This document shows, one piece after another, positions 19,287 to 30,737 of a stretch of DNA of 64,000 nt (positions are counted from its first letter, which is position 1; the number at the start of each line of letters is the position of its first letter). Under the pieces are notes generated by a model that worked only from the letters and a program-made list of their open reading frames with translations, did no database searches and was not told where the DNA came from. The DNA comes from Hysterium pulicare CBS 123377. Taxonomy: Eukaryota; Ascomycota; Dothideomycetes; Hysteriales; Hysteriaceae. Location: positions 83,218 through 147,217 of the forward strand of contig AJFK01000563.1 in the NCBI GenBank assembly GCA_000467715.1. The letters run 5' to 3'. Position numbers and translations under genes: made by a program.

Positions 19287-20003
19287 TACGGCTAAATGCT
19301 ATCTGTGGTCGAGGAGCAGAGTAACGAATGTCGACTGTGTTGTTAGCTTTCCATACATGTAGGGCGCGGGTTTCGGTGGGCGTATCGATGCTGTGGAAGC
19401 AATTTGTTGGAGTTGGCGCGTGAGCTTGCGGTTGCGAAACGTTCGCGATTGACTTGAGGTTGCCCAAGCAACGGCTCTTGTAAACAAAAGCTAAAATTCC
19501 CTAATCATTATTAACCTCCCCTTTTCTCATCTCATTGAACTATTTCTAGCACGCAACGGAACACTTCGGCTCTTCTCGGAACCTCGGAGCCGTTGTATGT
19601 TGTTTGACGTTGTAGTAATGTGTATCTCCAACTAATATGTGTCTCAACTCTCTTTGTACGTCCTTCATTTTTCTGGCCAAGTAACCTGTTGCAACTGCGA
19701 AACCCAGATCAACATTTTTAAACGTCTATATATTTCTTTAAAATGCATTACTATCCAAAGACCAGGATTGTGAGCAAATTAAAAGTAACATCCAGACCCA
19801 GTTCACTGTGTGCACAGTAGGACTTTACGAGTAATGAAGTCATCTTGCACTGCCTTCATTGTGAGATAGTTATAAATGTACAAGCAAACGACATATTCCA
19901 AGGTTCCTCTCCAAAAAACACACAATACAGTCCAAGCCCCGTCTTCAACGCCAGTCCATGCTCCAAAATAATACGTAGAAGTACAAGATCTATGGTAATA
20001 ACA
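19287..20003. other. Intergenic stretch, mps1 promoter and ptc7 3' side
   Basis: About 700 bp. It should contain the mps1 promoter (reverse strand) with stretches of A+T-rich sequence near 19700-19750 and the ptc7 3' UTR. No gene was recognised. Confidence 0.5.
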
Positions 20004-21476
20004 TTATGAAACGGTGTTCTCGACAACAACGGCTACGACTGCCGCAATGTCGTCTGGTTTTCCTCCACGCCAGTTCTCCCCGGGATAATGCTTCTGCACC
20101 TCTTTCGCAAAAGGTCCATCTCGTCTTGTGTTCAGACTCGTCTCTTTTGCTTCCTTCGTAATAGCAAGTGCGAGCTTCGCTTGGAGTGAATCGGCATCTG
20201 CCTTTTTACTTTGCAGAGACTGTGTCAATGTCTGCAAATTCTCGCTGACTTCGACCGCGTTCTCTTTCTCGACCCATGCACCCAGCCCAATCATGTGCCG
20301 ACTCACGATGCTGAGAGCATCATGCGGACTCAGGTTATCCCAAACCCCATCAGTGCCGAAAATGAGCACATCTCCATGCCGTACACGATGGTTTGTGACA
20401 TTGGCATGTTTCGGGAGATCGGCCAGCGGGCTGGTACCCCCAAAGACAGCCATCTGAACAAGCATCTGCTGAGGTGTTTTAGAAAGTTGGTAGGGTGTAT
20501 TAAATGCATGAGTCTGGGCTGCTGAATAGTGTTTGACGGCGTTCAATCCAAGGTGCATGAATCCAGAATCACCCAGGTTGGCCACCTCAACATTCCCATC
20601 TGGCTCCGCCACTGCTAGACACGCAGTGCTACCGCCACCTAAAACTGCCTTGTCTGCCATGACCGCGTCATATCCAATCTGCAGTAAATCCTTTGGGTGT
20701 AAGACATTCGTCTTCGCCCCCGGAGGCCATATGCGAGCCGCGCATGCCATATAGTCACAAAGCCCATGTGCAAAGTCGGCCGGATCCACCCCAGAGTCCT
20801 CCCAACCCCCTACCCCATCTGCCACGCCAAAAGCACTTGTGTGAGAAATTCCCACTTGACTAGAGAAGAAGGCATCTTGCCCGCTGCGTGGCCTATTATT
20901 CTTATTTTTGCTCTTCTTGCACTCTTTCACGTCTGCGAAGGTGCTCTTAGACGGGTCGAAAATGTCCTGGGTGAAAAGATTTCGCGCTGGATTTAGTTTC
21001 TCGCGCTTGGCTGAGTACGATGCAGCAACATGATATGAATATTGCGCAGAGCTACTCCACCCTTGTGAAGATGAGCTGAAGAAACGTAGGTTGGACGGAG
21101 ATGGACAAGTTTGATTGTTTATAGGGCAGGTTGGAGGTAGGTTTCTCCCTAAGTGCGAGTAGTAAGGTCGAGAGACGGATGCTGTTGCAAGGAGAGAGGA
21201 AGTAGAAAGACATAGCAGTAAGAGCCCAGAAGAACCAGGCAAACGCGAGCCTGCGCGAGATGTAAGACCGTTCGAAAGCCCCAATGCGCCAGCAATGGCG
21301 AAGCCCATGGCCGTAGCCCAAACCCAGAAAAGGCGCTCAAACGTCAACGAAAAACGAACAAAGCCAGAGTGGAGTACATCGAAGAAGGACCATTTTGTTG
21401 GTGAATTGGGAGAGGGAAGGTTCAAGGAAACTTCCTGAGGACGGGCGATAATGATAGCTTTCCGCGGCACCTGCAT
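20004..21476 (-). CDS. ptc7: Mitochondrial PP2C-type phosphatase (Ptc7-like)
   Basis: A single-exon frame of 490 aa. Ptc7 is a metal-dependent Ser/Thr phosphatase of mitochondria, linked in yeast to coenzyme Q synthesis through Coq7. PP2C motifs seen: GQDAFF (199-204), VADGVGGW (218-225), GGGSTACLAVAEPDGNV, ANLGDSGF, FGTDGVWDN and KPDDIAAVV with metal-binding aspartates. The N-terminus has two hydrophobic segments (about 45-70 and 80-100) before the phosphatase domain, so it may be membrane-anchored; yeast PTC7 also has a membrane-anchored form. The start may be the first ATG (MQVPRKAII) or the internal MGFAIAGAL at residue 57. Divergent from prp4. Confidence 0.88.
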   Translation of the reverse strand: MQVPRKAIIIARPQEVSLNLPSPNSPTKWSFFDVLHSGFVRFSLTFERLFWVWATAMGFAIAGALGLSNGLTSRAGSRLPGSSGLLLLCLSTSSLLATASVSRPYYSHLGRNLPPTCPINNQTCPSPSNLRFFSSSSQGWSSSAQYSYHVAASYSAKREKLNPARNLFTQDIFDPSKSTFADVKECKKSKNKNNRPRSGQDAFFSSQVGISHTSAFGVADGVGGWEDSGVDPADFAHGLCDYMACAARIWPPGAKTNVLHPKDLLQIGYDAVMADKAVLGGGSTACLAVAEPDGNVEVANLGDSGFMHLGLNAVKHYSAAQTHAFNTPYQLSKTPQQMLVQMAVFGGTSPLADLPKHANVTNHRVRHGDVLIFGTDGVWDNLSPHDALSIVSRHMIGLGAWVEKENAVEVSENLQTLTQSLQSKKADADSLQAKLALAITKEAKETSLNTRRDGPFAKEVQKHYPGENWRGGKPDDIAAVVAVVVENTVS

Positions 21477-21761
21477 AGCGTCCTTTGTTATTGCGCTAAA
21501 CTAGATTGGGGACGCTGTTCGCAGCATCTAGCATTACGATGGCCAAACTTTTCTTGAACTGCGACTCAACCGAACATCACGAAAGTGTGTGAAATGTACT
21601 CGTGCCTCATGTCAATTCTCGGTGTTTCACTTTGAGCTCTCCCAGCCCTACGCAATTAAGCTTTCGGCCAGGCACTACCCTAGCAAAAACTCGCATTCAG
21701 GAACACTTGACCACATTATCACGACAGCTACACGCTCCTTTCCGGAGGACCTCTATCCAAG

Positions 21762-23525
21762 ATGATTCATCCGTCGAGGCAAGCTTATGTGGAGGAAGCG
21801 GAGCAAGAGGTAAGATTGCATCCCATCCTGCCGTACTTCAGTATTCACAAAGGTCTAGAGGGCACGCTCTCTTTTGCAGGCACCCGCAGCGACAAACCAT
21901 GTAGTTTGACTGCGCAAACAAAAGCTGATGGATATGCTGGGTCTAGGATACAGATATGGGAGACATCGATCTCGCCAATGTCCGTAAGTACAACATCTTC
22001 CCCGTGCCACCGACCCAGTGCAGAGCAAAAGCTAAGAAAAGACGCAGCAATTGATCGTGACTATCTTGTGCCTTCTGCAACAGGCGTATCAGCCGAAAAG
22101 GCCTCCGCTATCCTATCCCAGTTCGACCGCAAGAGGCGAGCTGCTGCCATAGCAGTCCCGACTGCAGATGCTCAAGTCAAAGCACGTCTTCGCGCATTAG
22201 GTGAACCCATAACTCTTTTCGGCGAAGGACCTGGAGACAGGCGCGACCGTCTTCGAGAACTTCTCACACTTCAAGCCGAAGCTGAAGATGGCGAGGGTGA
22301 TATTCAGATGGGCGATGCAGAAGCGGGTGAAGGCGGGGCAGGAGATGACCAAGAAGAAGAATTCTACACAACGGGAGGAGCGGAGTTATTAACAGCTCGC
22401 AGATCTATTGCGCGGTATTCTTTGCCTAGGGCAAAAGATAGAATAGCTTTCCAAAAGCTTGAGGCAACAATCCCGCTACGGACACATGTCAAGAATCGCA
22501 AAGAAATCAAGGAGGGACTACAAGGATTCGATCTATATGGTTCTCAGATTCCTGCCGAAAGGCCGGTTGGCATTGTCAGGTTTTCTCCAAATGGTGAATA
22601 CATCGCTGCCGGCCATTGGGCAGGTGGCGTCAAGTTGTTGAATGTTCCGAACTTGGAGGAGCAGAAATCCTACCGTGGCCACACTGATCGCACGACTGGA
22701 ATTGCCTGGCGGCCTGGAGCAACCCTGCCAGACAAAGATATATCGGCATCGACCTTAAATTTTGCGTCTGGTGGTGGAGGTGGGAATATTCAGCTCTGGT
22801 CTCTGGATCAGACTTCGCCCCTGGCAACTCTCTCTGGACACAATGAACGGGTCTGCAGAGTTGAGTTCCATCCTTCAGGACGATATCTCGCATCCGCATC
22901 GGACGATACAACATGGCGCCTATGGGACGTTGAAACGGCCACTGAGTTGCAGGCGCAAGAGGGCCATTCGAAGGAAGTCTTCGCAGTGAGCTTCAACACC
23001 GATGGGTCCTTACTTGCCAGTGCTGGCATGGATAGTATAGGTCGTATATGGGATGTACGTACTGGACGCGTGGTCTACGTGATGGAGAGCCATATCAAGC
23101 CTATTTATGCTCTGGATTGGAGCACGGATGGATATCGCCTCCTTTCGGGTTCTGCTGATGGATTTGCTAAATGCTGGGACCTCCGAGCCTTACGAGAAAC
23201 GAACGCCATAGGTGCTAATACGGGTGGCGTAACGGACCTGAGGTGGTTCAAAGGCACTGATGGACCAGCCAGTGGACAGGCATTGCAAAAGGATGCAAAT
23301 GGCGAATGGGTTCCGAAAAAGGCTTCGACCTTTTTCATATCATGCGGATTTGATAAAAACATCAACATCTTTTCAGCAGATGACTGGTCTCTGTGTAAGA
23401 CCCTGAAGGGCCATTCTGGAAACATTCTCAGCACAGATGTCACGAACGACGGTAAATGGATTTGCAGCAGCGGACACGATCGAACCGTCAAGTTATGGGC
23501 CAGGGATGACCAATTAGGAGTCTGA
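21762..23525 (+). CDS. prp4: U4/U6 snRNP protein Prp4 (WD40)
   Basis: Exons 21762-21809, 21880-21900, 21947-21987 and 22019-23525 give 538 aa. Prp4 binds Prp3 in the U4/U6 di-snRNP of the spliceosome. The N-terminus MIHPSRQAYVEEAEQE is followed by APAATNH and DTDMGDIDLANV; the SFM/PRP4 motif is RARLRALGEPITLFGEGPGD-like (here KARLRALGEPITLFGEGP). Seven WD40 repeats occupy the C-terminal half, with typical LSGHNERVCRVEFHPSGRYL and SASDDTTWRLWDVET units. The second exon is 21 nt. The third intron is uncertain: I used donor GTACAA because it keeps frame, while a stronger GTAAGT four bases upstream does not; that intron would be just 31 nt. Confidence 0.85.
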   Translation: MIHPSRQAYVEEAEQEVRLHPILPYFSIHKGLEGTLSFAGTRSDKPCSLTAQTKADGYAGSRIQIWETSISPMSVSTTSSPCHRPSAEQKLRKDAAIDRDYLVPSATGVSAEKASAILSQFDRKRRAAAIAVPTADAQVKARLRALGEPITLFGEGPGDRRDRLRELLTLQAEAEDGEGDIQMGDAEAGEGGAGDDQEEEFYTTGGAELLTARRSIARYSLPRAKDRIAFQKLEATIPLRTHVKNRKEIKEGLQGFDLYGSQIPAERPVGIVRFSPNGEYIAAGHWAGGVKLLNVPNLEEQKSYRGHTDRTTGIAWRPGATLPDKDISASTLNFASGGGGGNIQLWSLDQTSPLATLSGHNERVCRVEFHPSGRYLASASDDTTWRLWDVETATELQAQEGHSKEVFAVSFNTDGSLLASAGMDSIGRIWDVRTGRVVYVMESHIKPIYALDWSTDGYRLLSGSADGFAKCWDLRALRETNAIGANTGGVTDLRWFKGTDGPASGQALQKDANGEWVPKKASTFFISCGFDKNINIFSADDWSLCKTLKGHSGNILSTDVTNDGKWICSSGHDRTVKLWARDDQLGV

Positions 23526-26500
23526 ACATGGCTGATGTCGCAGCACCGACGACCAAACCGATCCCAACAGAGGATACTAGGCCAGACCCAGACAGAAAAT
23601 GTCTCTCAGATGCGGCCAGTCGAAGCACTGATTCCATACTTATTCGACTATTCTGAACGAGGCCTCAAATAGAGCAAGCCGATCGCAGGCATAACCGACT
23701 TCAATATTATAACCTCATTGACCAACTCCAAAGCCTTCTTCCTATTCCCTTTTAGCTTTTTTTTTTAAGATGTCACAATCTCATTTCAATTGATTTCTTA
23801 ACCTCTTCCAAAGTGTTCCCAAACGAAGCGCACGTCATGAAGGCTTGCTTCGCTACCGAATCTTATGACTCAACATATGTTCCAATTGACGAGCTTGATG
23901 CACACTGCCATGCACGGAAATCGCTGCTCCTAAAGATCTTGGAATTCTGCATAGCTCCAATGCACTTTTTGCATGACAAATTGTCAACTATCGAGAAGGT
24001 CGTGCCTCAAATTCAGAAGCCTTATCGCTACAAGAGATTCAAACCACTAACAAATAGGGGGCCGACAGCACGCGTCTTCGAGTCACATGCAACACGTGTT
24101 TGAGCTGTCAGGATATTATGAGGAGACGGTGTAACCAAAGTTGAATAGGAGTGGAGAGATTCCTCAACCGTGCCCGGAAAACTGGCTAAGCCGTCTGCCA
24201 TTCGGGACCTGAACCGCCTCCACCTTAAAGTTAAGGTCCACATTTCTATAGGGTTCCAAGGAAATGGAACCATGTGCGATCATCACAGTCTATGCATTTC
24301 GCATTTTCCAACGAGATGGTTTTGACTCATAGAAGAAGACGCGTGCTATCGCGCCCAACTACTAGAATTTTCCACCCACAAAAACCCACCTGAGAAAGGT
24401 AAGTGGTCAGTTGGATCCCTAGATTCACGAGAACAGAGAAGGAAGAAGCGATTCCAAGTATCCAGTAGTCTGGTGAATTCTAAGCGATCCATTAGCAGCT
24501 GCAGCCTTACATTCCTTTTTTTATCGCAGTCACGATACAAATTTTCAGCCTTTATTGATTTCGCCTCGCCATTGGGCTTCAATAATATCAAGGCGACATG
24601 AAAATGACATCTACCCATGGCATCAATTATTCCAGCTTGACGCCGTTGTCTCGGGTAAGAGCTTTCAGTTGATGTTGAACAAGATGACTGGACCGCAGAC
24701 TATCTCAGTAACTGGGCGGAGCTTTCAGCTCTAAGCAATGCCTGACAAGGCAAAAGGCGTATTTGGGCATGATCAACCCTCGGAGAGTTCCAGATTCAGA
24801 GCAAGCAGCCTCTTAGCAACGGTTTTCATTACTTGCTGCAAGTCTCCTCGTACACCGTTCGGGCCGGTGACGGATTACTGAAGCGAATTGCAGTCTTCCC
24901 GCTCTTCTATTCGCCATGTCGTCGGCGTCACACAAATCAGAGCGCTGCGGTTAGGCATGGACTGTCTCATTCGTCACGATAAGAGTTACACGATGGGGAA
25001 AGGCGTCCGCAAACAGAAAGCAAGACCTGGAGCTAGTGAATTCTTACTGGAGAGCAGGCAGAAATCCGCTTCTCTTGGCCTGGCTGATACTGTCAGGCGA
25101 GACCTAGATGACACAAAAATCATTCAAGCAATCGCAAGAGCAAAGCGCAAAAGAGGCCTAACAGAAACATTTCAGAATACGCACGTACGATAATGATGAT
25201 GGGAGACCGCGAAACCGGTAATTGAATGTTCCGAATATCGAGTTTGTAGCACAGTTGCCGGCGTACCGGTGCAACAGAACGGCATCACTGTGGCTGCGAC
25301 TTTGCCTCGGATCTCTTAGTGGTGGTGTTAAGATGTTCTGCACCAGCCATAGCTTGGTACCTCGCACCAAGCATCTCACGATAATGATAATAACACAGAA
25401 GGGATGCCAATATTGACATCGGAAGCAGGGGAAATGGATCGAAGACGAGGCGGTGAGATGACTCGTACGCGTTGGATGCGAAAAGTTGGACAAACGATGA
25501 CACAATGGTTAGAGTGATGGTAGAGGGTTCACCTTGCGGGCAGACGAGCAGGGTCGGCTTTCGTGAAAAAACGATAGTCGCCTGACGGTCAGTCATGAAA
25601 CCATGATCCGTGATCGCGATGCAAATGCCGGACTATGAATGGTGTTGAGGGCAGGCCTGACACCGGAACAGTACGGGCCGTCACGCTGACAAAGTACTTC
25701 AGCATTATTCTACAGATGAACACCAGAAGTATGGAGTGCGTGAGATGTACCCTGCCTTCCGGCGTCATGTTCCCGGACGGCAGGGTGAGTTTATCGGCGG
25801 ATCTTTTTCAGAATTCAGAATTTTCACTTTGCTCTAGCCAAGGATCGCACGGCCGAATCACATCTGCAATAAGGTGTGCGGGCCCGGGCCGCGCCTCTGC
25901 TAGACGTATGTACCGGCGGTCAGTTTCTGGTGCTTGACGGTGCTAGTTGCACCAGACGGCAAGCGGTCGCACCAAACTGGCTGCTCTTTAGCATCTGGAG
26001 AGGCCGTCGTCCCACTATTGGAATTGGGTAGGAATATTTCAGGGCGAAGGGCGACAAACGGCTGCGAGGAGGAGTGGTGTCAGCCAGATGATGGCTGTGA
26101 TCGGGGGGATCTGAAGAGCGAAAGCGGGAGGACTGGGGAGCAACAAACAAAGCTGCTGGGGATGGCTGGCTGCATGGCTGTGAGGCCCGGGGGCTGCGAA
26201 GGCCATGGAGGCATGGCTGGCCAGTCATTCTCCCGTGCTCCCGCCCGCTGCTGCAAGAGTACCCGACCTTGCTGAGGCGCCGAATCGCAGGGCGTGCTGC
26301 TCGTTTCGCGCTGCATCCCACGGAATCGATGGCTCTCATGGCTCATGGGCTCTTGATGGCTCTCCATGGCCCTCCCCACCCCCACTGCCACTGCTGCAGC
26401 GCGCTGCAACACATATCAGTCCAGCCCGCCCAGCTACCACACTCCCGCTCTCTCTTCCTTGCCACTCCTGCCTGCTCCCCCTCCTCAGCATCCCCGCCCT

Positions 26501-26690
26501 GACGACCGCGACAGACGACGCTCGTTAGCATCGCGAAGGACTGACTCTGTTGAAGAGAGTGAATTGCGCTGTTCGCAGGCCCGCTCTGCCTTGCTGCCGT
26601 TCGCTGGGACGATTGCCGAATCGAGCAATCCACACCGCCATTCCCGCGGCTACACCGGTACTTTGCTACAAGAGTGCAGCCCGTCCAGCA
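23526..26690. other. Gene-poor 3.2 kb before the bZIP gene
   Basis: No gene with recognisable protein similarity was found. Small frames exist (for example 23813-24103, and 24346-24618 on the reverse strand) but have no features I recognise. The last 850 bp (from about 25840) are visibly more GC-rich and contain many upstream ATGs; this part is probably promoter plus long 5' leader of the bZIP gene. A poly-T run lies at about 23757-23766. Confidence 0.5.
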
Positions 26691-26911
26691 ATGGACTTCG
26701 CCCACCACATGGACTTCCACCGCCCCTCCTCCACGCTCTCGATGGACCGCAAGCCCTCTGCCTTCTCCTTCGACGACAACTCCACCTTGGACTCCACCAT
26801 CCTGGACACGCCAAGCATCATGTCGCCCACCAACAGCACCCAGGGCATCTTCTCGCCCGACAATTCCTTCTTTGTCGACGATTTCCCCGCTGTCTCGGGC
26901 TCTTTTGTTGA
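26162..26911 (+). promoter_or_regulatory. Putative uORF-rich leader of the bZIP gene
   Basis: Three upstream frames start in a short interval: 26162-26275 (37 codons), 26329-26502 (57 codons) and 26366-26911 (181 codons). The last is out of frame with the bZIP ORF and overlaps its start codon at 26691. The motif ATGGCT recurs many times between 26162 and 26370. This arrangement resembles the reinitiation leaders of bZIP genes such as GCN4/cpc-1 and ATF4. It depends on the transcript actually starting upstream, which cannot be seen here. Confidence 0.4.
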
Positions 26912-28767
26912 CCAAAGGGCCTCCGCCAGCACCAACAGCAGCAACCCGTTCTTTGAGCAGAACAACAACCCTTTCACACGGCTGCCCGCAAACCAAGCAG
27001 CAACCTACGGCCAGCATCCGTCAGCATGGCCTATCTCAGACAACTCTGGCTCCCGGACGCCTACTGCGACGAAGCCGCTGCACCCATTTGGTCAAGGGGA
27101 CTACGACTCAGGCCCGCCGTCATCCTTCATGCCTGTGGCTTCTCATATGCAGTCAGCTTTTGGTGGCTTGCCAGTCCACAACAACGTGCGACCTAGCTCT
27201 GTCTTTCCAGCAACCCAGGCCGAGCAACCGCTGTCCCCGCACAACAACTCGGAATGGATGGCTTTAACGCAACAGGAAATGGATTCGCGTCCAGGACCCA
27301 AGCGCATGAGACCCAACACCCCGCCACGGTCCTTCTCCCCCCGCCGTGATGGCATCAGGAAGAAGAACGCCCGGTTTGATATCCCACCGGAGAGGAGCCT
27401 ATTGAACATCGACTTGCTCATCCAAAACTCAAACAACGATGACGAGATCAAGGAGCTTAAACAGCAGAAACGCCTTCTCAGGAATAGACAGGCCGCGTAC
27501 GTCCCTTTCTTTGGATTTTGGTTCTTTGGTCTCCTAGTCCATCGTACCATTTGGTTTGGTAGTGTCCATATGCTAACGTTATTGTAGTCTTGACTCTCGG
27601 CAGCGAAAGAAAAAGCACACAGAAGAGCTCGAAGAAGAGAAGAAGGTCTGGACCGAACGTGTCGTTCAACTTGAAGAAGACCTTGCCAGCATGCGAAACC
27701 AGATGGAGAACCTCATGAGGGAGAAAGAGCAATATCACCATGAACACATCGAAAACCAGCAACTCATTAACCAGTTGCAGTGGGATAAAGAGGAACTCGT
27801 TCGCTCTCACACGCTAGAGTCTGGTGAACTCCGCAAGAAGGTATCCGTTCTCTCTGAGAAACTTGAAGCCAGCAGCACTGCCATGTCCGTCGCACCCAGC
27901 TCTACCTTCACCGACTTCGCCAATGATATGGACAACCTCAACATGGGCCCCAACGACTGGGACAACTACATCTTCGTCAATGACTTCTGCATGGATGAGC
28001 AAACCCCGTCGGCGCCGCAACAGCATCAAGAACAATCCTTGGTCGTTGCTTCGCGAAAGAAGGATGCAGAGGACAAGCCTGTTGCGTCCGGTCTGTTGCT
28101 CATGCTCCTCCTTTGTGGGGCATTTGTCGCGAGCAAATCCTCCGGCTCCGCTGCTCCGCCTCTTCCTCGTATGCCAGACGACGTCCGTGCCGCATCCGCC
28201 ACCGTGCTCGACAGTATTTTCAAAGATGCAGGTGTCGCACCATCTGCGTCCCAGCACCAAGCCATTATCGCCAACAGGATTGAAGCCATCGAACCCGGAC
28301 CGTCTGGTAATTGGCACAAGCCAACACTCTCTGGTGCGGAGCTTGCTAGCTTGACACACACCGCCGGATCGAATTTGGACCAATTACACGCACAGCTCGC
28401 TGCACCAACAAAGGACCAAGAGAATGAGCAACTATTTTCGATCACTCCTTCGCAATATAACGGGCTTACGTCGGTAGACTTCACGCGGCGAGGCTATAGT
28501 GTCCACAGCGACGATATGAATGACCCACTATCGCCCGGTTCTCAGCCTTCCCATCACCGGCGGAACCTTGCTGAGACACTTGCTGCCATGCGCGAGGAAA
28601 ACAAGGGCGAGACTGCAGCCGAAGTCTACACGCGAAGCCTACTGTGGGATAAAATCCCAACCGAAGTCGTTCACGAGTTCAAGCGCATGGTCGAAGAAAG
28701 CGATCGCGTTGCGGCATCTAGGCCCAGCACAGCCGGCGGTATCCACAAAGTCGATATCGACGTTTAA
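26691..28767 (+). CDS. bZIP transcription factor with C-terminal hydrophobic segment
   Basis: Exons 26691-27496 and 27588-28767 (91-nt intron with TGCTAACG branch site) give 661 aa. The first in-frame ATG gives MDFAHHMDFHRPSSTLSM. Residues 1-240 are Ser/Pro/Asn-rich, as in activation domains. The basic region RNRQAALDSRQRKKKHTEEL (about 264-283) resembles the ATF6/CREB3 type (RNRESA..SRKKKK) and runs into a long leucine zipper/coiled coil to about residue 350. A hydrophobic run GLLLMLLLCGAFVAS lies at 437-451, followed by about 210 polar residues. This order (acidic or Ser-rich N-terminus, bZIP, hydrophobic segment, tail) is that of membrane-tethered bZIP factors, but 15 residues is short for a membrane span. 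The intron splits the basic region. Confidence 0.85.
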
Positions 28768-30737
28768 TTGACCTCATTCCTTTTTGAAATTTTCCAGGGC
28801 ATCTGCCCACGCCTCATATTCACGATTTATCATTTGATTTACTGCATAGCTCTGGTTCATTTGCATGCTTTACACTTCTCTTCTACCCATTTGGGGGTTT
28901 ATCTAGGGACAAATTTGCATTTTGGGACAGGAATTCGTCGTATTCTCATCGTAGCGATATAACGCTCGCCCTTATCTTTATTGCTTCAGGCCACCACTTT
29001 TTTGTTAAAAGGGGCCATTCCAACTTACTAGGGACGGCTTTCTCTTCAACCCAAATATTATGTTTGGGGGAAAAATTTCAGCTTGAGCATAAGGGCGGCT
29101 TGGGAATTCTGCTTCTTACACCACTACCGTTTTTGACGGGTTGATGATACAATTCATCACGCAAAATCTCATTTGTTACCTTTTGGACCCTATTTTTGGC
29201 TTCTGAGAGATTTTTGGATATCATTGAGGGTTGGAATATCTCTACTTTATGGATTTAGCAAGCGATCTTCTGGACTTGTTTGATTTTTACTTGCAAAGCG
29301 TAGCGAGCGTTGTCTTTTTCCATTGTGCTGACCTGGACATGCGTGTCAAATTGATGGATTTTTTTCGGGATATCATGTGTCGAGATTACGATGTATATGG
29401 AAATGAAGGGATGCAGCGAAACCACACCACTTGTCTTACCTTGGGGATTGTTGATGTGTGGAACTTGGATTTTTCCATTGATGAGAGTATTTATTGGATA
29501 TATATGAGTATGAGTACATGAAGACGAGGAAGATGAAATGCAAAGAGCTACGAAAGAGCAAGACCGAAGTTTTTCCCACCTTCATACAGTTCAGATCAAG
29601 ACTTTTTTATGTGGATAATGATTACGAGTCTCTTCAATGATGGAGTAAACAACCAAGTACTATTCAAATTCCATGGTATCAACGTATATAGAATGAACAT
29701 CTAATTACTAGTCCAAGAATACCTGCATTGTACATACACATCCTCATATCTATAGCGTGAAAGATCAAAGTAGCTGTGCAACCAAGCATTCACCAATAAC
29801 CACATCCCCCGGAATCCAAGCCTGCCTTTGTACTCGATACAAAAATCCATTACCCCCATTAAACTCGCCCCTATCTTATCGATCTGACATGATCTGCCCA
29901 AAGCATAATGCAACATGCAGTCCAAAACGCCGGTACCCTTACATAGCGAAAAGTAAGCCATGCAACGCATCACCGTTCAAAACCAAACAACACACACATA
30001 CCTTATGTACATTTGACCGATTCAGGAACTCGTTCTGCATTGATTGCCATACATGCATCACATGTCTCAAGTCCCGCATTTCTCAAATGGGCAAAGCACC
30101 TCCCCCCTGAAAGGAGCAGGACAGATGGGAGAGCGCGACCGACCGATGCGCGTGCGGAAGCTGCGATCGGGTTGGTTTGGTTTGAACAGCTCATAGTTCG
30201 ATGATACCGTTGAGGGACCAGAGACCATGTCACCATATGGGTTGTCAATAGTGCGTTATGTAGGTAAACAGGACAGGGCCGGGGGGTCAGGTCATCAGCC
30301 ACACACATACACACGCACACATCCGCTACGAGCATTCACACTTCATTCAAGACAGCTAGCTAAACCGTTTACATTGCCCCGGCCCTTCCTGAGCATGCCA
30401 ATGTCTCAATCAATCAAACCAGATACCACCTCACCATCGTCTAATAAAATGATAACACTCAGACCAACAACAGTGCGTTTAGATAGTGACTTAGACAGCG
30501 GAACTTTCCCCATCTAGAAACGGGAGGACTGATGACCACATCAACATCAGCCCACGCAGTTGTTGTTGTTGTTGCGTGCAGCATCTAAAGCGGGAATCTT
30601 GCCAACGAACCACTTCTAATGAATGGGATCAGGTCCGAAAAGGGCACTTGACCCATGACCAAGTTTACTACATGCATAATGGTTTAGTGAATCAGGATTG
30701 AGTAAGAGGCCCACATCGGCTATGGTTGCCGGTGAAT
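28768..30737. other. Convergent 2 kb intergenic stretch (bZIP / Sel1 gene)
   Basis: No convincing coding region. It contains two simple repeats: a CA-rich run near 30299-30326 and (GTT)5 at 30559-30574. Much of it may be long 3' UTR. Confidence 0.5.

Noticed and set aside
24346-24618. 90-codon reverse frame
   Set aside because: Plausible composition but no recognisable motif, no supporting exons and no context.
24888-25193. 101-codon forward frame with basic residues
   Set aside because: No family signature and no splice partners seen; may be chance.
29231-29521. 96-codon forward frame in the convergent stretch
   Set aside because: Begins with a non-ATG codon and its aromatic/Leu-rich translation looks like A+T-rich noise.
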